64,000 nucleotides of DNA, taken from NCBI RefSeq assembly GCF_013409045.1, contig NZ_JACCBT010000001.1:5828001-5892000 (forward strand), in the 5' to 3' direction. Positions 40,693 to 48,843 of the stretch are shown piece by piece. The DNA comes from Actinomadura citrea. Its GTDB lineage: Bacteria; Actinomycetota; Actinomycetes; Streptosporangiales; Streptosporangiaceae. The notes beneath the pieces are model-generated. The model did not search any database, was not told the origin of the DNA, and saw nothing but the letters and a program-made list of their open reading frames with translations. The stretch's first letter is position 1. Every line of letters begins with the position of its first letter. Made by a program: the position numbers and the translations under genes.

Positions 40693-43600
40693 ATGGGATG
40701 GCACAATCCGCCGATCCCGTGGCGGGAGTTCGAGGAGCGGCTGTCGTGGCGGCCCGGCGAGCGGGCGCCCGAGCCGCCGCCGGAGCCGGCCGGCGCGCCC
40801 CGCCGCGCCGAGGCGGAGGTGCCGTGGGCGGAGCTGCACGTCCACTCCTCGTTCAGCTTCCTGGACGGTGCGAGCGACCCCGGGTCGCTGGTCGCCGAGG
40901 CGGCGCGGCTCGGCGTGCGGGCGATGGCGGTCACCGACCACGACGGGATGTACGGGGCCGTGCAGTTCGCGCAGGCCGCGCGCGAGGCCGGGATCGGCAC
41001 GGTGTTCGGCGCGGAGCTGGGCCTCGGCCTGCCCGGGCCGCGGACCGGCGAGCCCGACCCCGCGGGCCGGCACCTGCTGGTCCTCGCCCGGGGCGCCCCC
41101 GGGTACGCGCGGCTCTGCTCGGCGATCACGTCCGCGCAGCTCGCGGGCGGGCGCAAGGGCCGTCCCGTGTACGACGTGGAGGCGCTGGCCGGTGCGCACG
41201 GCGGCCACTGGGCCGTCCTCACCGGCTGCCGGAAGGGCCCGGTCCCGGCCGCGCTGGAGGCGGGCGGCCCGGACGCGGCGGAACGGGAGCTGCGCGAGCT
41301 GGTCGGCGCCTACGGCCGCGAGAACGTGTTCGTCGAGCTGGTCGACCACGACCAGCCCGACGACGACCTGCGCAACGACGCCCTGTTCGAGCTGGCGCGC
41401 CGGGCCCGGGTGGACGTGGTGGCGTCCAACAACGTGCACTTCGCCGCGCCCGGCGCCGACGCGCGGCTCGCGCAGGCCATGGCCGCCGTCCGGGCCCGGC
41501 GCGGCCTGGACGACATGGTCGGCTGGCTTCCCGCGAGCGGCACCGCGCACCTGCGCGGCGGCGCGGAGATGGCGAGACGGCTGGCCCGGTTCCCCGGAGT
41601 ACGCGAGCGGACGGTCGCGCTGGCGGACGAGTGCCGCTTCGACTTCGACGTGGTCGCGCCCCGGCTGCCCGACTGGCCCGTCCCCGACGGGCACGACGAG
41701 GCGAGCTGGCTGCGGCTCCTGGTGAAGGAGGGCGCGCTCCAGCGGTACGGGCCGCCCGAGCGGGAGCGGATCTCCGGCGCCTACGAGCAGATCGCCCGGG
41801 AGCTGGACGTCATCGAGCAGCTCCGCTTCCCCGGCTACTTCCTGATCGTGCACGACATCGTGGAGTTCTGCCGGAGCAGGGGGATCCTGTGCCAGGGGCG
41901 GGGGTCGGCGGCCAACTCGGCGGTCTGCTACGCGCTCGGCATCACCGGGGTCGACGCCGTCCGGCACGGCCTGCTGTTCGAGCGGTTCCTGTCGCCCGGG
42001 CGGGACGGCCCGCCCGACATCGATCTGGACATCGAGCACCGGCGCCGCGAGGAGGCCATCCAGTACGTCTACGAGAAGTACGGGCGGGAGCGGACCGCGC
42101 AGGTCGCGAACGTCATCAGCTACCGCCCGCGCATGGCCGTCCGGGACGCGGCACGCGCCCTCGGCTTCTCCCCCGGCCAGCAGGACGCGTGGTCGAAGAG
42201 CATCGACCCGCGCGACCCGGTCGGGACGGAGACCGGCATCCCGGCGCCGGTGAGGGAACTGGCGGAGCGGATGCTGGCGCTCCCCCGCCACCTCGGCATC
42301 CACTCCGGCGGCATGATCATCGCGGACCGGCCCGTCGGGGAGATCTGCCCGATCGAGTGGGCGGCGATGCCGGGCCGCAGCGTCCTGCAGTGGGACAAGG
42401 ACGACTGCGCTGCGGCCGGCCTGGTCAAGTTCGACCTCCTCGGCCTCGGGATGCTCGCGGCGCTGCACGACTGCTTCGACCTGGTGGCCGAGCACCACGG
42501 GCGCCGGCACGACCTCCAGTCGATCCCCCCGGACGACCCGGAGGTCTACGACATGCTGTGCGACGCCGACACGGTCGGGGTGTTCCAGGTCGAGTCGCGG
42601 GCGCAGATGGCGACGCTGCCCCGCCTCAAGCCCCGCGAGTTCTACGACCTGGTGGTGGAGGTGGCGCTGATCAGGCCGGGGCCGATCCAGGGCGGGTCCG
42701 TGCACCCCTACCTGCGGCGCCGCAAGGGCCTGGAGCCCGCCGAGTGCCCGCACCCGCTGATGGAGCCGGCCCTGTCCCGGACGCTCGGCGTGCCGCTGTT
42801 CCAGGAGCAGATGATGCAGCTCGCCGTCGACTGCGCGGGCTTCACTCCGGCCGAGTCCGACCAGCTCCGGCAGGCGATGGGCGCCAAGCGCGCCCCCGAG
42901 CGCGTCGAGCGGCTGAGGCGGCGGCTGCTCGACGGGATGGCCGAGCGCGGCATCCCGGCCCCCATCGCGGAGAGCGTGTACGAGAAGATCCTCGGCTTCA
43001 CCGGGTTCGGGTTCCCCGAGTCGCACGCGCAGAGCTTCGCCCATCTGGTGTACGCGAGCGCCTGGCTGAAGCGCCACCACCCCGCCGCGTTCACCGCGGC
43101 CCTGGTGCGCAACCAGCCGATGGGGTTCTACAGCCCGCAGAGCCTCCTCGCCGACGCCCGGCGGCACGGTGTCGTGGTCCGGGGCGTGGACATCAACGCC
43201 AGCGGCGTCCATCCCACTCTGGAGGAGCCCGTCGAGGTCGACTCCGGCCATCCCCACGCGCCCGCCGCGCCGCAGCCGGCGATACGGCTGGGGCTGTCGG
43301 GCATCCGCAACCTGGGTGACGACACCGCCGAGGCCATCGCGGAGGGACGCCCCTACACGAGCATGGAGGACCTCGCCCGCCGCGTGCCGCTGTCGGCCGG
43401 TGCCCTGGAGGCGCTCGCCACGGCGGGCGCGTTCGACCGGTTCGGCCTGTCGCGGCGCGAGGCGCTCTGGGCGGCGGGCGCGCTGGCGGGTTCCGGACCG
43501 GGGCGGATCGAGGGCGTCACACCGGGCGCGTCCGCTCCCGCCCTCCCCGCCATGACGCCGATCGAGGAGACCCTCGCCGACCTGTGGGCGACCGGCGTCT

Positions 43601-43962
43601 CCCACACCCATCCGGTCGCGCACGTCCGGGAGGCGCTGGACGAGCTGGGCGCGCTGCCGTCCGCGCGGCTCGCGGGGACGCCGGGCGAGACCAACGTCGT
43701 CGTCGCCGGGCTCGTCACCCACCGGCAGCGCCCGCCGACGGCCGGCGGCATCGTGTTCATGACCCTGGAGGACGAGACCGGCATCATCAACGTGGTGTGC
43801 CCGCCGCAGGTGTTCCAGCGGCACCGCGGCCTCGCCGTCGACTCGCAGGCGCTGCTGGTCAGCGGCCGCCTGGAGCGCGTGGACGGGGTCGTGAACGTGC
43901 GCGCGACCCGGCTGCGACGCCTGCCGGTCCCCGGCCGCGTCCGGGCCCGGAACTTCCACTGA
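40693..43962 (+). CDS. dnaE2: Error-prone DNA polymerase III alpha, DnaE2
   Basis: The 1,089-residue polymerase is of normal DnaE2 size. It has an N-terminal PHP domain (ELHVHSSFSFLDGASDPGSLV, VTDHDGMYG), the polymerase core with GRGSAANS and the catalytic acidic PDIDLDIEH, the helix-hairpin-helix region, and a C-terminal OB fold (VVVAGLVTHRQRP, VFMTLEDETGIINVVCPP). It is the active enzyme of the mutasome, which performs error-prone translesion synthesis after DNA damage. It follows imuB after 33 bases; the ribosome binding site of the ATG at 40693 is weak. Expression is presumably from the LexA-controlled promoter upstream of imuA'. A hairpin lies 33 bases after the stop. Confidence 0.95.
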   Translation: MGWHNPPIPWREFEERLSWRPGERAPEPPPEPAGAPRRAEAEVPWAELHVHSSFSFLDGASDPGSLVAEAARLGVRAMAVTDHDGMYGAVQFAQAAREAGIGTVFGAELGLGLPGPRTGEPDPAGRHLLVLARGAPGYARLCSAITSAQLAGGRKGRPVYDVEALAGAHGGHWAVLTGCRKGPVPAALEAGGPDAAERELRELVGAYGRENVFVELVDHDQPDDDLRNDALFELARRARVDVVASNNVHFAAPGADARLAQAMAAVRARRGLDDMVGWLPASGTAHLRGGAEMARRLARFPGVRERTVALADECRFDFDVVAPRLPDWPVPDGHDEASWLRLLVKEGALQRYGPPERERISGAYEQIARELDVIEQLRFPGYFLIVHDIVEFCRSRGILCQGRGSAANSAVCYALGITGVDAVRHGLLFERFLSPGRDGPPDIDLDIEHRRREEAIQYVYEKYGRERTAQVANVISYRPRMAVRDAARALGFSPGQQDAWSKSIDPRDPVGTETGIPAPVRELAERMLALPRHLGIHSGGMIIADRPVGEICPIEWAAMPGRSVLQWDKDDCAAAGLVKFDLLGLGMLAALHDCFDLVAEHHGRRHDLQSIPPDDPEVYDMLCDADTVGVFQVESRAQMATLPRLKPREFYDLVVEVALIRPGPIQGGSVHPYLRRRKGLEPAECPHPLMEPALSRTLGVPLFQEQMMQLAVDCAGFTPAESDQLRQAMGAKRAPERVERLRRRLLDGMAERGIPAPIAESVYEKILGFTGFGFPESHAQSFAHLVYASAWLKRHHPAAFTAALVRNQPMGFYSPQSLLADARRHGVVVRGVDINASGVHPTLEEPVEVDSGHPHAPAAPQPAIRLGLSGIRNLGDDTAEAIAEGRPYTSMEDLARRVPLSAGALEALATAGAFDRFGLSRREALWAAGALAGSGPGRIEGVTPGASAPALPAMTPIEETLADLWATGVSHTHPVAHVREALDELGALPSARLAGTPGETNVVVAGLVTHRQRPPTAGGIVFMTLEDETGIINVVCPPQVFQRHRGLAVDSQALLVSGRLERVDGVVNVRATRLRRLPVPGRVRARNFH

Positions 43963-43995
43963 GACGAGATCGGACGGCCCGCGCTAGAACCTCAC

Positions 43996-44022
43996 CGCCT
44001 CCTCTGTCATCGTATGGAGGCG
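43996..44022. terminator. Hairpin after dnaE2
   Basis: CGCCTCC (43996-44002) and GGAGGCG (44016-44022) are perfect arms around a 13-base loop. It may end the mutasome transcript; it could also be an operator for the kinase gene that starts 69 bases later. Confidence 0.4.
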
Positions 44023-44090
44023 TTGGGGCCGCGTGCCGCCGTGGGGCGGTCGCCAAGACGTGGCTCCGTGGGGGCGGAAGGTGAGACTCC

Positions 44091-46121
44091 ATGGACGCGA
44101 CCTCCCTGGGTGAGCTGCGGCCGGACGACCCCAGCCGGATCGGCCCGTACCGGATCGAGGCCAGGATCGGCGAGGGTGGGATGGGCGCCGTCTACCTCGG
44201 CCGCGACGCCGACGGGCGGGCCGTGGCGGTGAAGGTGGTGCGGGCCGAACTGGCGGGCGACAAGACGTTCCTCGCGCGGTTCCACGACGAGGCCGCCAAC
44301 GCCCAGCGCGTCGCGTCGTTCTGCACGGCGCAGGTCCTGGAGCACGGCGAGGACCTCGGGCTCGCCTACATGGTGACCGAGTACATCGACGGGCCGTCGC
44401 TGCTCCAGCACGTCAGCGCGAACGGGGCGCTGTCGCCGGGGATGCTGCACGGCGTCGCGGTCGGCGTTGCCGCCGCCCTCGTCGCCATCCACAGCGCGGG
44501 CCTGGTGCACCGCGACCTGAAGCCGAGCAACGTGCTGCTGTCGATCTCCGGGCCGCGCGTGATCGACTTCGGGATCGCCCGCGCGCTGGACATGGCCTCC
44601 TCCCACACCCGGACCGGGCAGGTCGTCGGCACGCCCGGCTGGATCGCGCCCGAGCAGATCACCACGCAGCAGGTCACCCCGGCCGTGGACGTGTTCGCCT
44701 GGGGCTGCCTGGTGGCGTTCGCCGCCAGCGGGCGCAACCCGTTCGGGCAGGGCTCCTTCCAGATCATGGCGGCCCGCGCCGTGCACGCCGACCCCGAGAT
44801 CGGCGACCTGCCGCCGTCGCTGGCCGGGCTCGTCCAGGCGTCGCTGCGCAAGGACCCCGCGCAGCGCCCGAGCGCCCGGGACCTGCTCCTGGCGCTGGTC
44901 GGCGGATCCGGCGAGGCCGCCGTGACGACCGAGCTGGGCGAGATGTGGACCTCCCCGCCCGCGGGGACCCCGGTGGTCCCGCCCGCCGCCGACCCGTCGG
45001 CCACGTCCCAGGACGTCCCGGCGCCGGTCCCGGTCCCGCAGCCCCGGCCCGAGACGCGGACCGAGCCCCGGACCGAGCCCCGGACCGAGCCGCGGACCGA
45101 ACCCGTGTACGAGCGCCGTACCGACCCGCCCACCGCGCGGGGGTTCCCGGTGCCCCCGGCCAGGGGCCGGGGCCCGTCGCGGCGCAGTGTGTTCGCCGCG
45201 TCGACCGCTGCGGGGGTGCTGGTCGCGGGGATCGTGGCGGGCGCCGTCTACTACACCGGCCGGGAGTCCGGCGGCGCGCGGAACGCGTCGGCGGGCTCGG
45301 CGGCGTTCCCGACCACGCCGATGTTCGTCCGGATCGACACCGCGCCCGGGTGGCCGACGTCGTGCAACGCCGACATCGGCGTCTACCGGCCCGGCGACGC
45401 GTCCGCGAAGACGCTGGTGGGCGGGCCGAGCTGCGACGTCCTCCCCGAGCGGTCACCGGACGGCAAGCGCGTGGCGTTCACCAGGATGGGCGACAGGAGC
45501 GCCGAGGCCTGGGTGGTGAACGCCGACGGGTCCGGCGCCCGGAAGGTGACCGGCATCGTGCGCGGCACCCGCGTGACGTGGTCGCCCGACGGCGCCCGCC
45601 TGGCCTACATGGGCGAGAGGAACGGCGTCCGGCAGATCTTCGCCGTCGCCGTGGGAGGCGGCCCGGCCACCCAGCTGACCACGGACGGCTCGCTCAAGGA
45701 CGACCCGATGTGGTCGTCGACGGGCAGGCTCGTGTTCTGGAGCAAGCGCGACGCCGACGTGGAGCAGATGTACAGCATGGACGCGGACCGGCCGGGCGGC
45801 GCCTGGACGCGGCTGAGCAAGGACGGCGTGCGCGCGGTCGACCCGGAATGGTCTCCCGACGGGTCCAAGGTCGCCTTCGTGCGGGGCCCGGCCACCGGGA
45901 GCAACATCTGGATCATGAATGCCGACGGGTCCGGCGCGCACGCGCTGACGTCCGGGACCGCGCGCGACATGGACCCGGCGTGGTCGGACGGCGGCCGCTG
46001 GCTCGCCTACGTGCGCGGCGCGGTCACCGACCCGGTGATCCGGGCCGTCCGCGCGGACGGCACCGGCGACCGCGCCGTCACGCCCGAGGGCGGGGTGCTC
46101 GGCCACCCGAACTGGTCGTGA
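44091..46121 (+). CDS. Membrane Ser/Thr protein kinase with TolB/WD40-like propeller
   Basis: The 676-residue protein has a kinase domain at about 20-270: GEGGMGAVYLG Gly loop, Lys48, HRDLKPSN at 140-147, DFG at 159-161 and a TPGWIAPE activation segment end. A Pro-rich linker with four RTEP units (323-338) leads to one transmembrane helix at 366-388. The extracellular part from about 395 holds a propeller of TolB/PD40-like blades (RSPDGKRVAFTRMG, WSPDGARLAYMGER, WSPDGSKVAFVRGP). This is the PknB-like topology of actinobacterial sensors, with the propeller as likely ligand-binding sensor. The ATG is preceded by AAGGTGAG. Its partner phosphatase is not visible. Confidence 0.92.
   Translation: MDATSLGELRPDDPSRIGPYRIEARIGEGGMGAVYLGRDADGRAVAVKVVRAELAGDKTFLARFHDEAANAQRVASFCTAQVLEHGEDLGLAYMVTEYIDGPSLLQHVSANGALSPGMLHGVAVGVAAALVAIHSAGLVHRDLKPSNVLLSISGPRVIDFGIARALDMASSHTRTGQVVGTPGWIAPEQITTQQVTPAVDVFAWGCLVAFAASGRNPFGQGSFQIMAARAVHADPEIGDLPPSLAGLVQASLRKDPAQRPSARDLLLALVGGSGEAAVTTELGEMWTSPPAGTPVVPPAADPSATSQDVPAPVPVPQPRPETRTEPRTEPRTEPRTEPVYERRTDPPTARGFPVPPARGRGPSRRSVFAASTAAGVLVAGIVAGAVYYTGRESGGARNASAGSAAFPTTPMFVRIDTAPGWPTSCNADIGVYRPGDASAKTLVGGPSCDVLPERSPDGKRVAFTRMGDRSAEAWVVNADGSGARKVTGIVRGTRVTWSPDGARLAYMGERNGVRQIFAVAVGGGPATQLTTDGSLKDDPMWSSTGRLVFWSKRDADVEQMYSMDADRPGGAWTRLSKDGVRAVDPEWSPDGSKVAFVRGPATGSNIWIMNADGSGAHALTSGTARDMDPAWSDGGRWLAYVRGAVTDPVIRAVRADGTGDRAVTPEGGVLGHPNWS
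45057..45104 (+). repeat. Four 12-base tandem units coding for RTEP linker
   Basis: Four near-identical units of CGGACCGAGCCC code for (RTEP)4 in the juxtamembrane linker of the kinase. The unit number may vary between strains by slippage, changing linker length without breaking the frame. Confidence 0.7.
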
Positions 46122-46142
46122 GGCCGGTCCCGGTCCCCGCGC

Positions 46143-47069
46143 TCAGCCGGTGATCATGTCGAGGCGGCGCAGGATGACGCCCTCGCGCAGCGCCCACGGG
46201 CAGATCTCCAGCTCCGGCAGCTCGAACAGGTCCATCGCGGCGTCGGCGACGATCGCGCCCGCGAGCAGCTGGGGGGCGCGCCGCTCGGACACGCCTGGCA
46301 GCTCGGCGCGCTCGGCGGAGGGCATCGCGGCGAGCTTGTCGGTCCAGTCGGTGAGGGCCTCGCCGGCGAGGACGCGCCGCTGGTAGGGGCCGTCGGCCGT
46401 CGGGGCGGCGCCGCCGATCCGGGCGAGCTGCTTGAACGTCTTGGACGTGGCGACCGCGTGGTCGGCGGCCCCGTACCGGGCGACGTCCGCGACCCGCCGT
46501 GCGATCTCCGCGCGCACGTGCCGGCGCACGTTGCGGACCTCCTCGGCGGGCGGCGGGTCGGCGGTGAACCAGTCGCGGGTGAGGCGCCCGGCGCCGAGCG
46601 GCAGGGAGAACGCCGCGTCCGGCTCCTCGTCGATGCCGGAGGCGACCTCCAGCGAGCCGCCGCCGATGTCCACCACCAGCAGCCGTCCCGAGGACCAGCC
46701 GAACCAGCGCCGGACGGCGAGGAACGTCAGCCGTGCCTCCTCCTCGCCGGACAGCGCCCGGATGTCGATCCGCTTGTCCTCGCGGATGCGCGCCAGCACG
46801 TCCTCGCCGTTGGAGGCCTCCCGGACGGCGGAGGTGGCGAACGCGACCAGGTCCTCCACGCCCTTGTCCTCGGCGATCTGCAGCGCCTCGTCGACGAAGT
46901 CGCGCAGCAGCGTCTCGCCCTCTTCGGAGAGCCGCTCCCCGTCCAGATGGTCGGCGAGCCTGAGGTCGGCCTTGTGGGAGTACGCGGGAAGGGGCCGCGC
47001 GCCCTGATGAGCGTCCACCACCAGGAGATGCACCGTGTTCGAACCCACGTCCAGCACACCGAGTCGCAT
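46143..47069 (-). CDS. Ppx/GppA-family phosphatase
   Basis: The 308-residue enzyme belongs to the short actinobacterial Ppx/GppA class: MRLGVLDVGSNTVHLLVVD (phosphate loop), FATSAVREASNG, and LVVDIGGGSLEVASG (second phosphate-binding motif). Members hydrolyse exopolyphosphate or pppGpp; many actinobacteria have two such proteins with different specificity, and sequence does not settle which this is. The gene starts at the ATG at 47069 with a TAGCGT box six bases upstream and no ribosome binding site. It is divergent from the PH-domain gene, separated by 64 bases with mirror-image leaderless promoters. Confidence 0.9.
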   Translation of the reverse strand: MRLGVLDVGSNTVHLLVVDAHQGARPLPAYSHKADLRLADHLDGERLSEEGETLLRDFVDEALQIAEDKGVEDLVAFATSAVREASNGEDVLARIREDKRIDIRALSGEEEARLTFLAVRRWFGWSSGRLLVVDIGGGSLEVASGIDEEPDAAFSLPLGAGRLTRDWFTADPPPAEEVRNVRRHVRAEIARRVADVARYGAADHAVATSKTFKQLARIGGAAPTADGPYQRRVLAGEALTDWTDKLAAMPSAERAELPGVSERRAPQLLAGAIVADAAMDLFELPELEICPWALREGVILRRLDMITG

Positions 47070-47075
47070 GGCCCG

Positions 47076-47081
47076 ACGCTA
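47076..47081 (-). promoter_or_regulatory. Putative leaderless -10 of the Ppx/GppA gene
   Basis: TAGCGT on the minus strand ends six bases before the ATG at 47069. Confidence 0.45.
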
Positions 47082-47120
47082 TCGGACCGATCCATGGCGC
47101 GGGCAGGCCCCGGCTGCGGC

Positions 47121-47126
47121 TAGGGT
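47121..47126 (+). promoter_or_regulatory. Putative leaderless -10 of the PH-domain gene
   Basis: TAGGGT ends seven bases before the ATG at 47134, and no purine-rich ribosome binding site is present. Confidence 0.45.
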
Positions 47127-47133
47127 CGGCGGC

Positions 47134-47562
47134 ATGGAGCCGGGTCAGGAGCGGCGGTGGCGCGTACCGCCAGGTCATGTGGTGGTCAAGTGCGCCGCCG
47201 CGGCGGCCGTCACGGCGCTGCTCGTGCTGTACGCCCACGACCCCCAGTTCCGGTTCCTGGCGGGCGCGGCGGCGATCGGCCTGAACGTGCTCGCGCTGCG
47301 CGACCTGATCGCCCCGGTCCGGCTCGCCGCCGACGGCGACGGCCTCACCGTCGTGACCGGCTACGCCAGGCGCCACCGCCTGCGCTGGGACGAGGTGGTC
47401 TGCATCCGGGTGGACGAGCGGCGCCGGCTCCTGCTGCACACGCGGATCCTGGAGATCGAGACCGCCGACGACCTGTACCTGCTCAGCGCGTTCGACCTGG
47501 GCGCGGACGTCCACGACGCCGCCGACGAGCTGTACCGGCTGCGCGCCCGCACCGACCGGTGA
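47134..47562 (+). CDS. PH-domain membrane protein
   Basis: This 142-residue protein has two hydrophobic helices at about 18-35 (VVKCAAAAAVTALLVLYA) and 43-60 (LAGAAAIGLNVLALRDLI), followed by a bacterial PH-like domain (VRLAADGDGLTVVTGYARRH, LRWDEVVCIRVDER, LEIETADDLYLL). This is the common actinobacterial small PH-domain architecture; the function is not known. The ATG at 47134 follows a leaderless-type promoter. It ends two bases from the convergent ribokinase stop codon. Confidence 0.85.
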   Translation: MEPGQERRWRVPPGHVVVKCAAAAAVTALLVLYAHDPQFRFLAGAAAIGLNVLALRDLIAPVRLAADGDGLTVVTGYARRHRLRWDEVVCIRVDERRRLLLHTRILEIETADDLYLLSAFDLGADVHDAADELYRLRARTDR

Positions 47563-47563
47563 C

Positions 47564-48469
47564 CTAGAGGGCGGGCAGGTCGTCCGGCGTGGGGAACGAG
47601 CTCTGCGCACCGGAGCGGCGGACGGCGGCCGCGCCGGCGCGGGTGGCGTAGCGGGCCGCGTCCCGCAGGGAGTCGCCGCGGGCGAGGCGCAGGCACAGCG
47701 CGGCGGTGAAGGCGTCCCCGGCGCCCGTGGTGTCGACCGCCTCCGACCGCGGGGACGGAAGGGCGGTCGTGCCCCGCCCGTCGGCGACGACGACGCCGTC
47801 GGCGCCGACCGTGACCGCGACCGAGCGGGGCCCGGACCCGGCGAGCGCCGCCGCCATCCGCCCGGGGTCGCCGTCCCCGCCGAGCAGGAAGGCGGCCTCG
47901 TGCTCGTTGACGACGAGGGGGTCGCAGAGGGCGAGCAGCTCGTCCGGCACGGGCGCGGACGGCGAGAGGTTGAGCACGACCCGGCGGCCCGCCCGGGCGG
48001 CGACGCCGGCGGCGGCCTCCACCGCGGGCAGCGGCACCTCCATCTGGAACGACACGACCGGGGCGCTCTCTATCAGCGCGCGGGCCGCCTCGACGTCGGC
48101 GGGGCCGAGCCGGGCGTTGGCGCCCGGCGAGACGATGATGCTGTTGTCGCCGTCCGGGCCGACCGTGATCAGCGCGACGCCGGTCGGGACGCCCGGCGTG
48201 GCCGCCAGGTGCGCGAGGTCCACGCCGTCGGCGGCCAGCGCGTCGCGCAGCAGGGCGCCGTGCCCGTCGTCGCCGACCCGGCCGACGATCGCGGCCCGGC
48301 CGCCGAGCCGCGCCGCGGCGACCGCCTGGTTGGCGCCCTTGCCGCCCGGGTGCGTGGCCAGGTCGGATCCGAGCACGGTCTCCCCCCGCGCGGGCCGCCG
48401 CTCCACGCCCACCACGAGGTCGGCGTTGAGCGATCCCACCACGGCGACGTCACACCTGCGCTGTCCCAC
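47564..48469 (-). CDS. rbsK: Ribokinase
   Basis: The 301-residue sugar kinase of the PfkB family phosphorylates ribose at O5. The N-terminal VVGSLNADLVV, the substrate motif HPGGKGANQAVAAARLG, and the C-terminal DTTGAGDAFTAAL with the catalytic Asp are all present; PGANARL is the ribokinase hallmark. The GTG at 48469 is chosen because it precedes the conserved first strand by the usual distance; a start 36 bases further upstream is in frame. No ribose transporter genes are adjacent, so other pentose or nucleoside-derived substrates are possible. Confidence 0.88.
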   Translation of the reverse strand: MGQRRCDVAVVGSLNADLVVGVERRPARGETVLGSDLATHPGGKGANQAVAAARLGGRAAIVGRVGDDGHGALLRDALAADGVDLAHLAATPGVPTGVALITVGPDGDNSIIVSPGANARLGPADVEAARALIESAPVVSFQMEVPLPAVEAAAGVAARAGRRVVLNLSPSAPVPDELLALCDPLVVNEHEAAFLLGGDGDPGRMAAALAGSGPRSVAVTVGADGVVVADGRGTTALPSPRSEAVDTTGAGDAFTAALCLRLARGDSLRDAARYATRAGAAAVRRSGAQSSFPTPDDLPAL

Positions 48470-48508
48470 CAGTAACCGACTACACGCGCGAGGGCGTTCG
48501 CGCAACCG

Positions 48509-48727
48509 CTAGCCCGAGCGCAGCTCCGCCAGGTCGACGACCTCGGCGAGATCCTCGACCGACGGGTAGTAGCCGCGGCCGACGGGCACGCCGTCCCGCG
48601 TCACCAGCAGCGCCGTGGCCCCCCGCACGCCGGCGAATTCCGCCCACGCCCGGTGCGCACCGGTCAGCCGCACCGCCGTCACCCGCAAGCCGCCGGGCCC
48701 CGTCCAGCTCCCCCGATCCTCCCCCAT
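48509..48727 (-). CDS. Small hypothetical protein, 72 residues
   Basis: The product begins MGEDRGSWTGPGGLRVTAVRL and has a predicted alpha/beta pattern (ALLVTRDGVPVGRGYYPSVEDLAEVVDLAEL). I do not recognise a family. Codon positions show the GC bias of a real gene, and TAACGT sits seven bases before the ATG, as in other leaderless genes of the window. It ends 39 bases before the ribokinase start and might be co-transcribed with it. Confidence 0.6.
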   Translation of the reverse strand: MGEDRGSWTGPGGLRVTAVRLTGAHRAWAEFAGVRGATALLVTRDGVPVGRGYYPSVEDLAEVVDLAELRSG

Positions 48728-48734
48728 GCACGGA

Positions 48735-48740
48735 ACGTTA
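48735..48740 (-). promoter_or_regulatory. Putative leaderless -10 of the 72-residue ORF
   Basis: TAACGT on the minus strand ends seven bases before the ATG at 48727. Confidence 0.4.
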
Positions 48741-48843
48741 CGCTCGGTCGCACACAGTCACGATCTTGGGGTCTGCCGGCGGCCACCGGCCGGAGTGCCG
48801 CGTTCGTGTTGCCGCGCGGGGGCGGTTGTCCGATCATGACCCG

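Noticed and set aside
38185..43959. A very long open frame on the minus strand opposite imuA', imuB and dnaE2
   Set aside because: It mirrors the plus-strand genes in a GC-rich sequence where stop codons are rare; its translation is low-complexity Arg/Gly/Ala/Pro-rich without domain motifs, whereas the plus strand has unmistakable polymerase motifs.
44014..44232. A small upstream ORF overlapping the start of the membrane kinase
   Set aside because: Most of it is a frame-shifted reading of the kinase start and it has no ribosome binding site.
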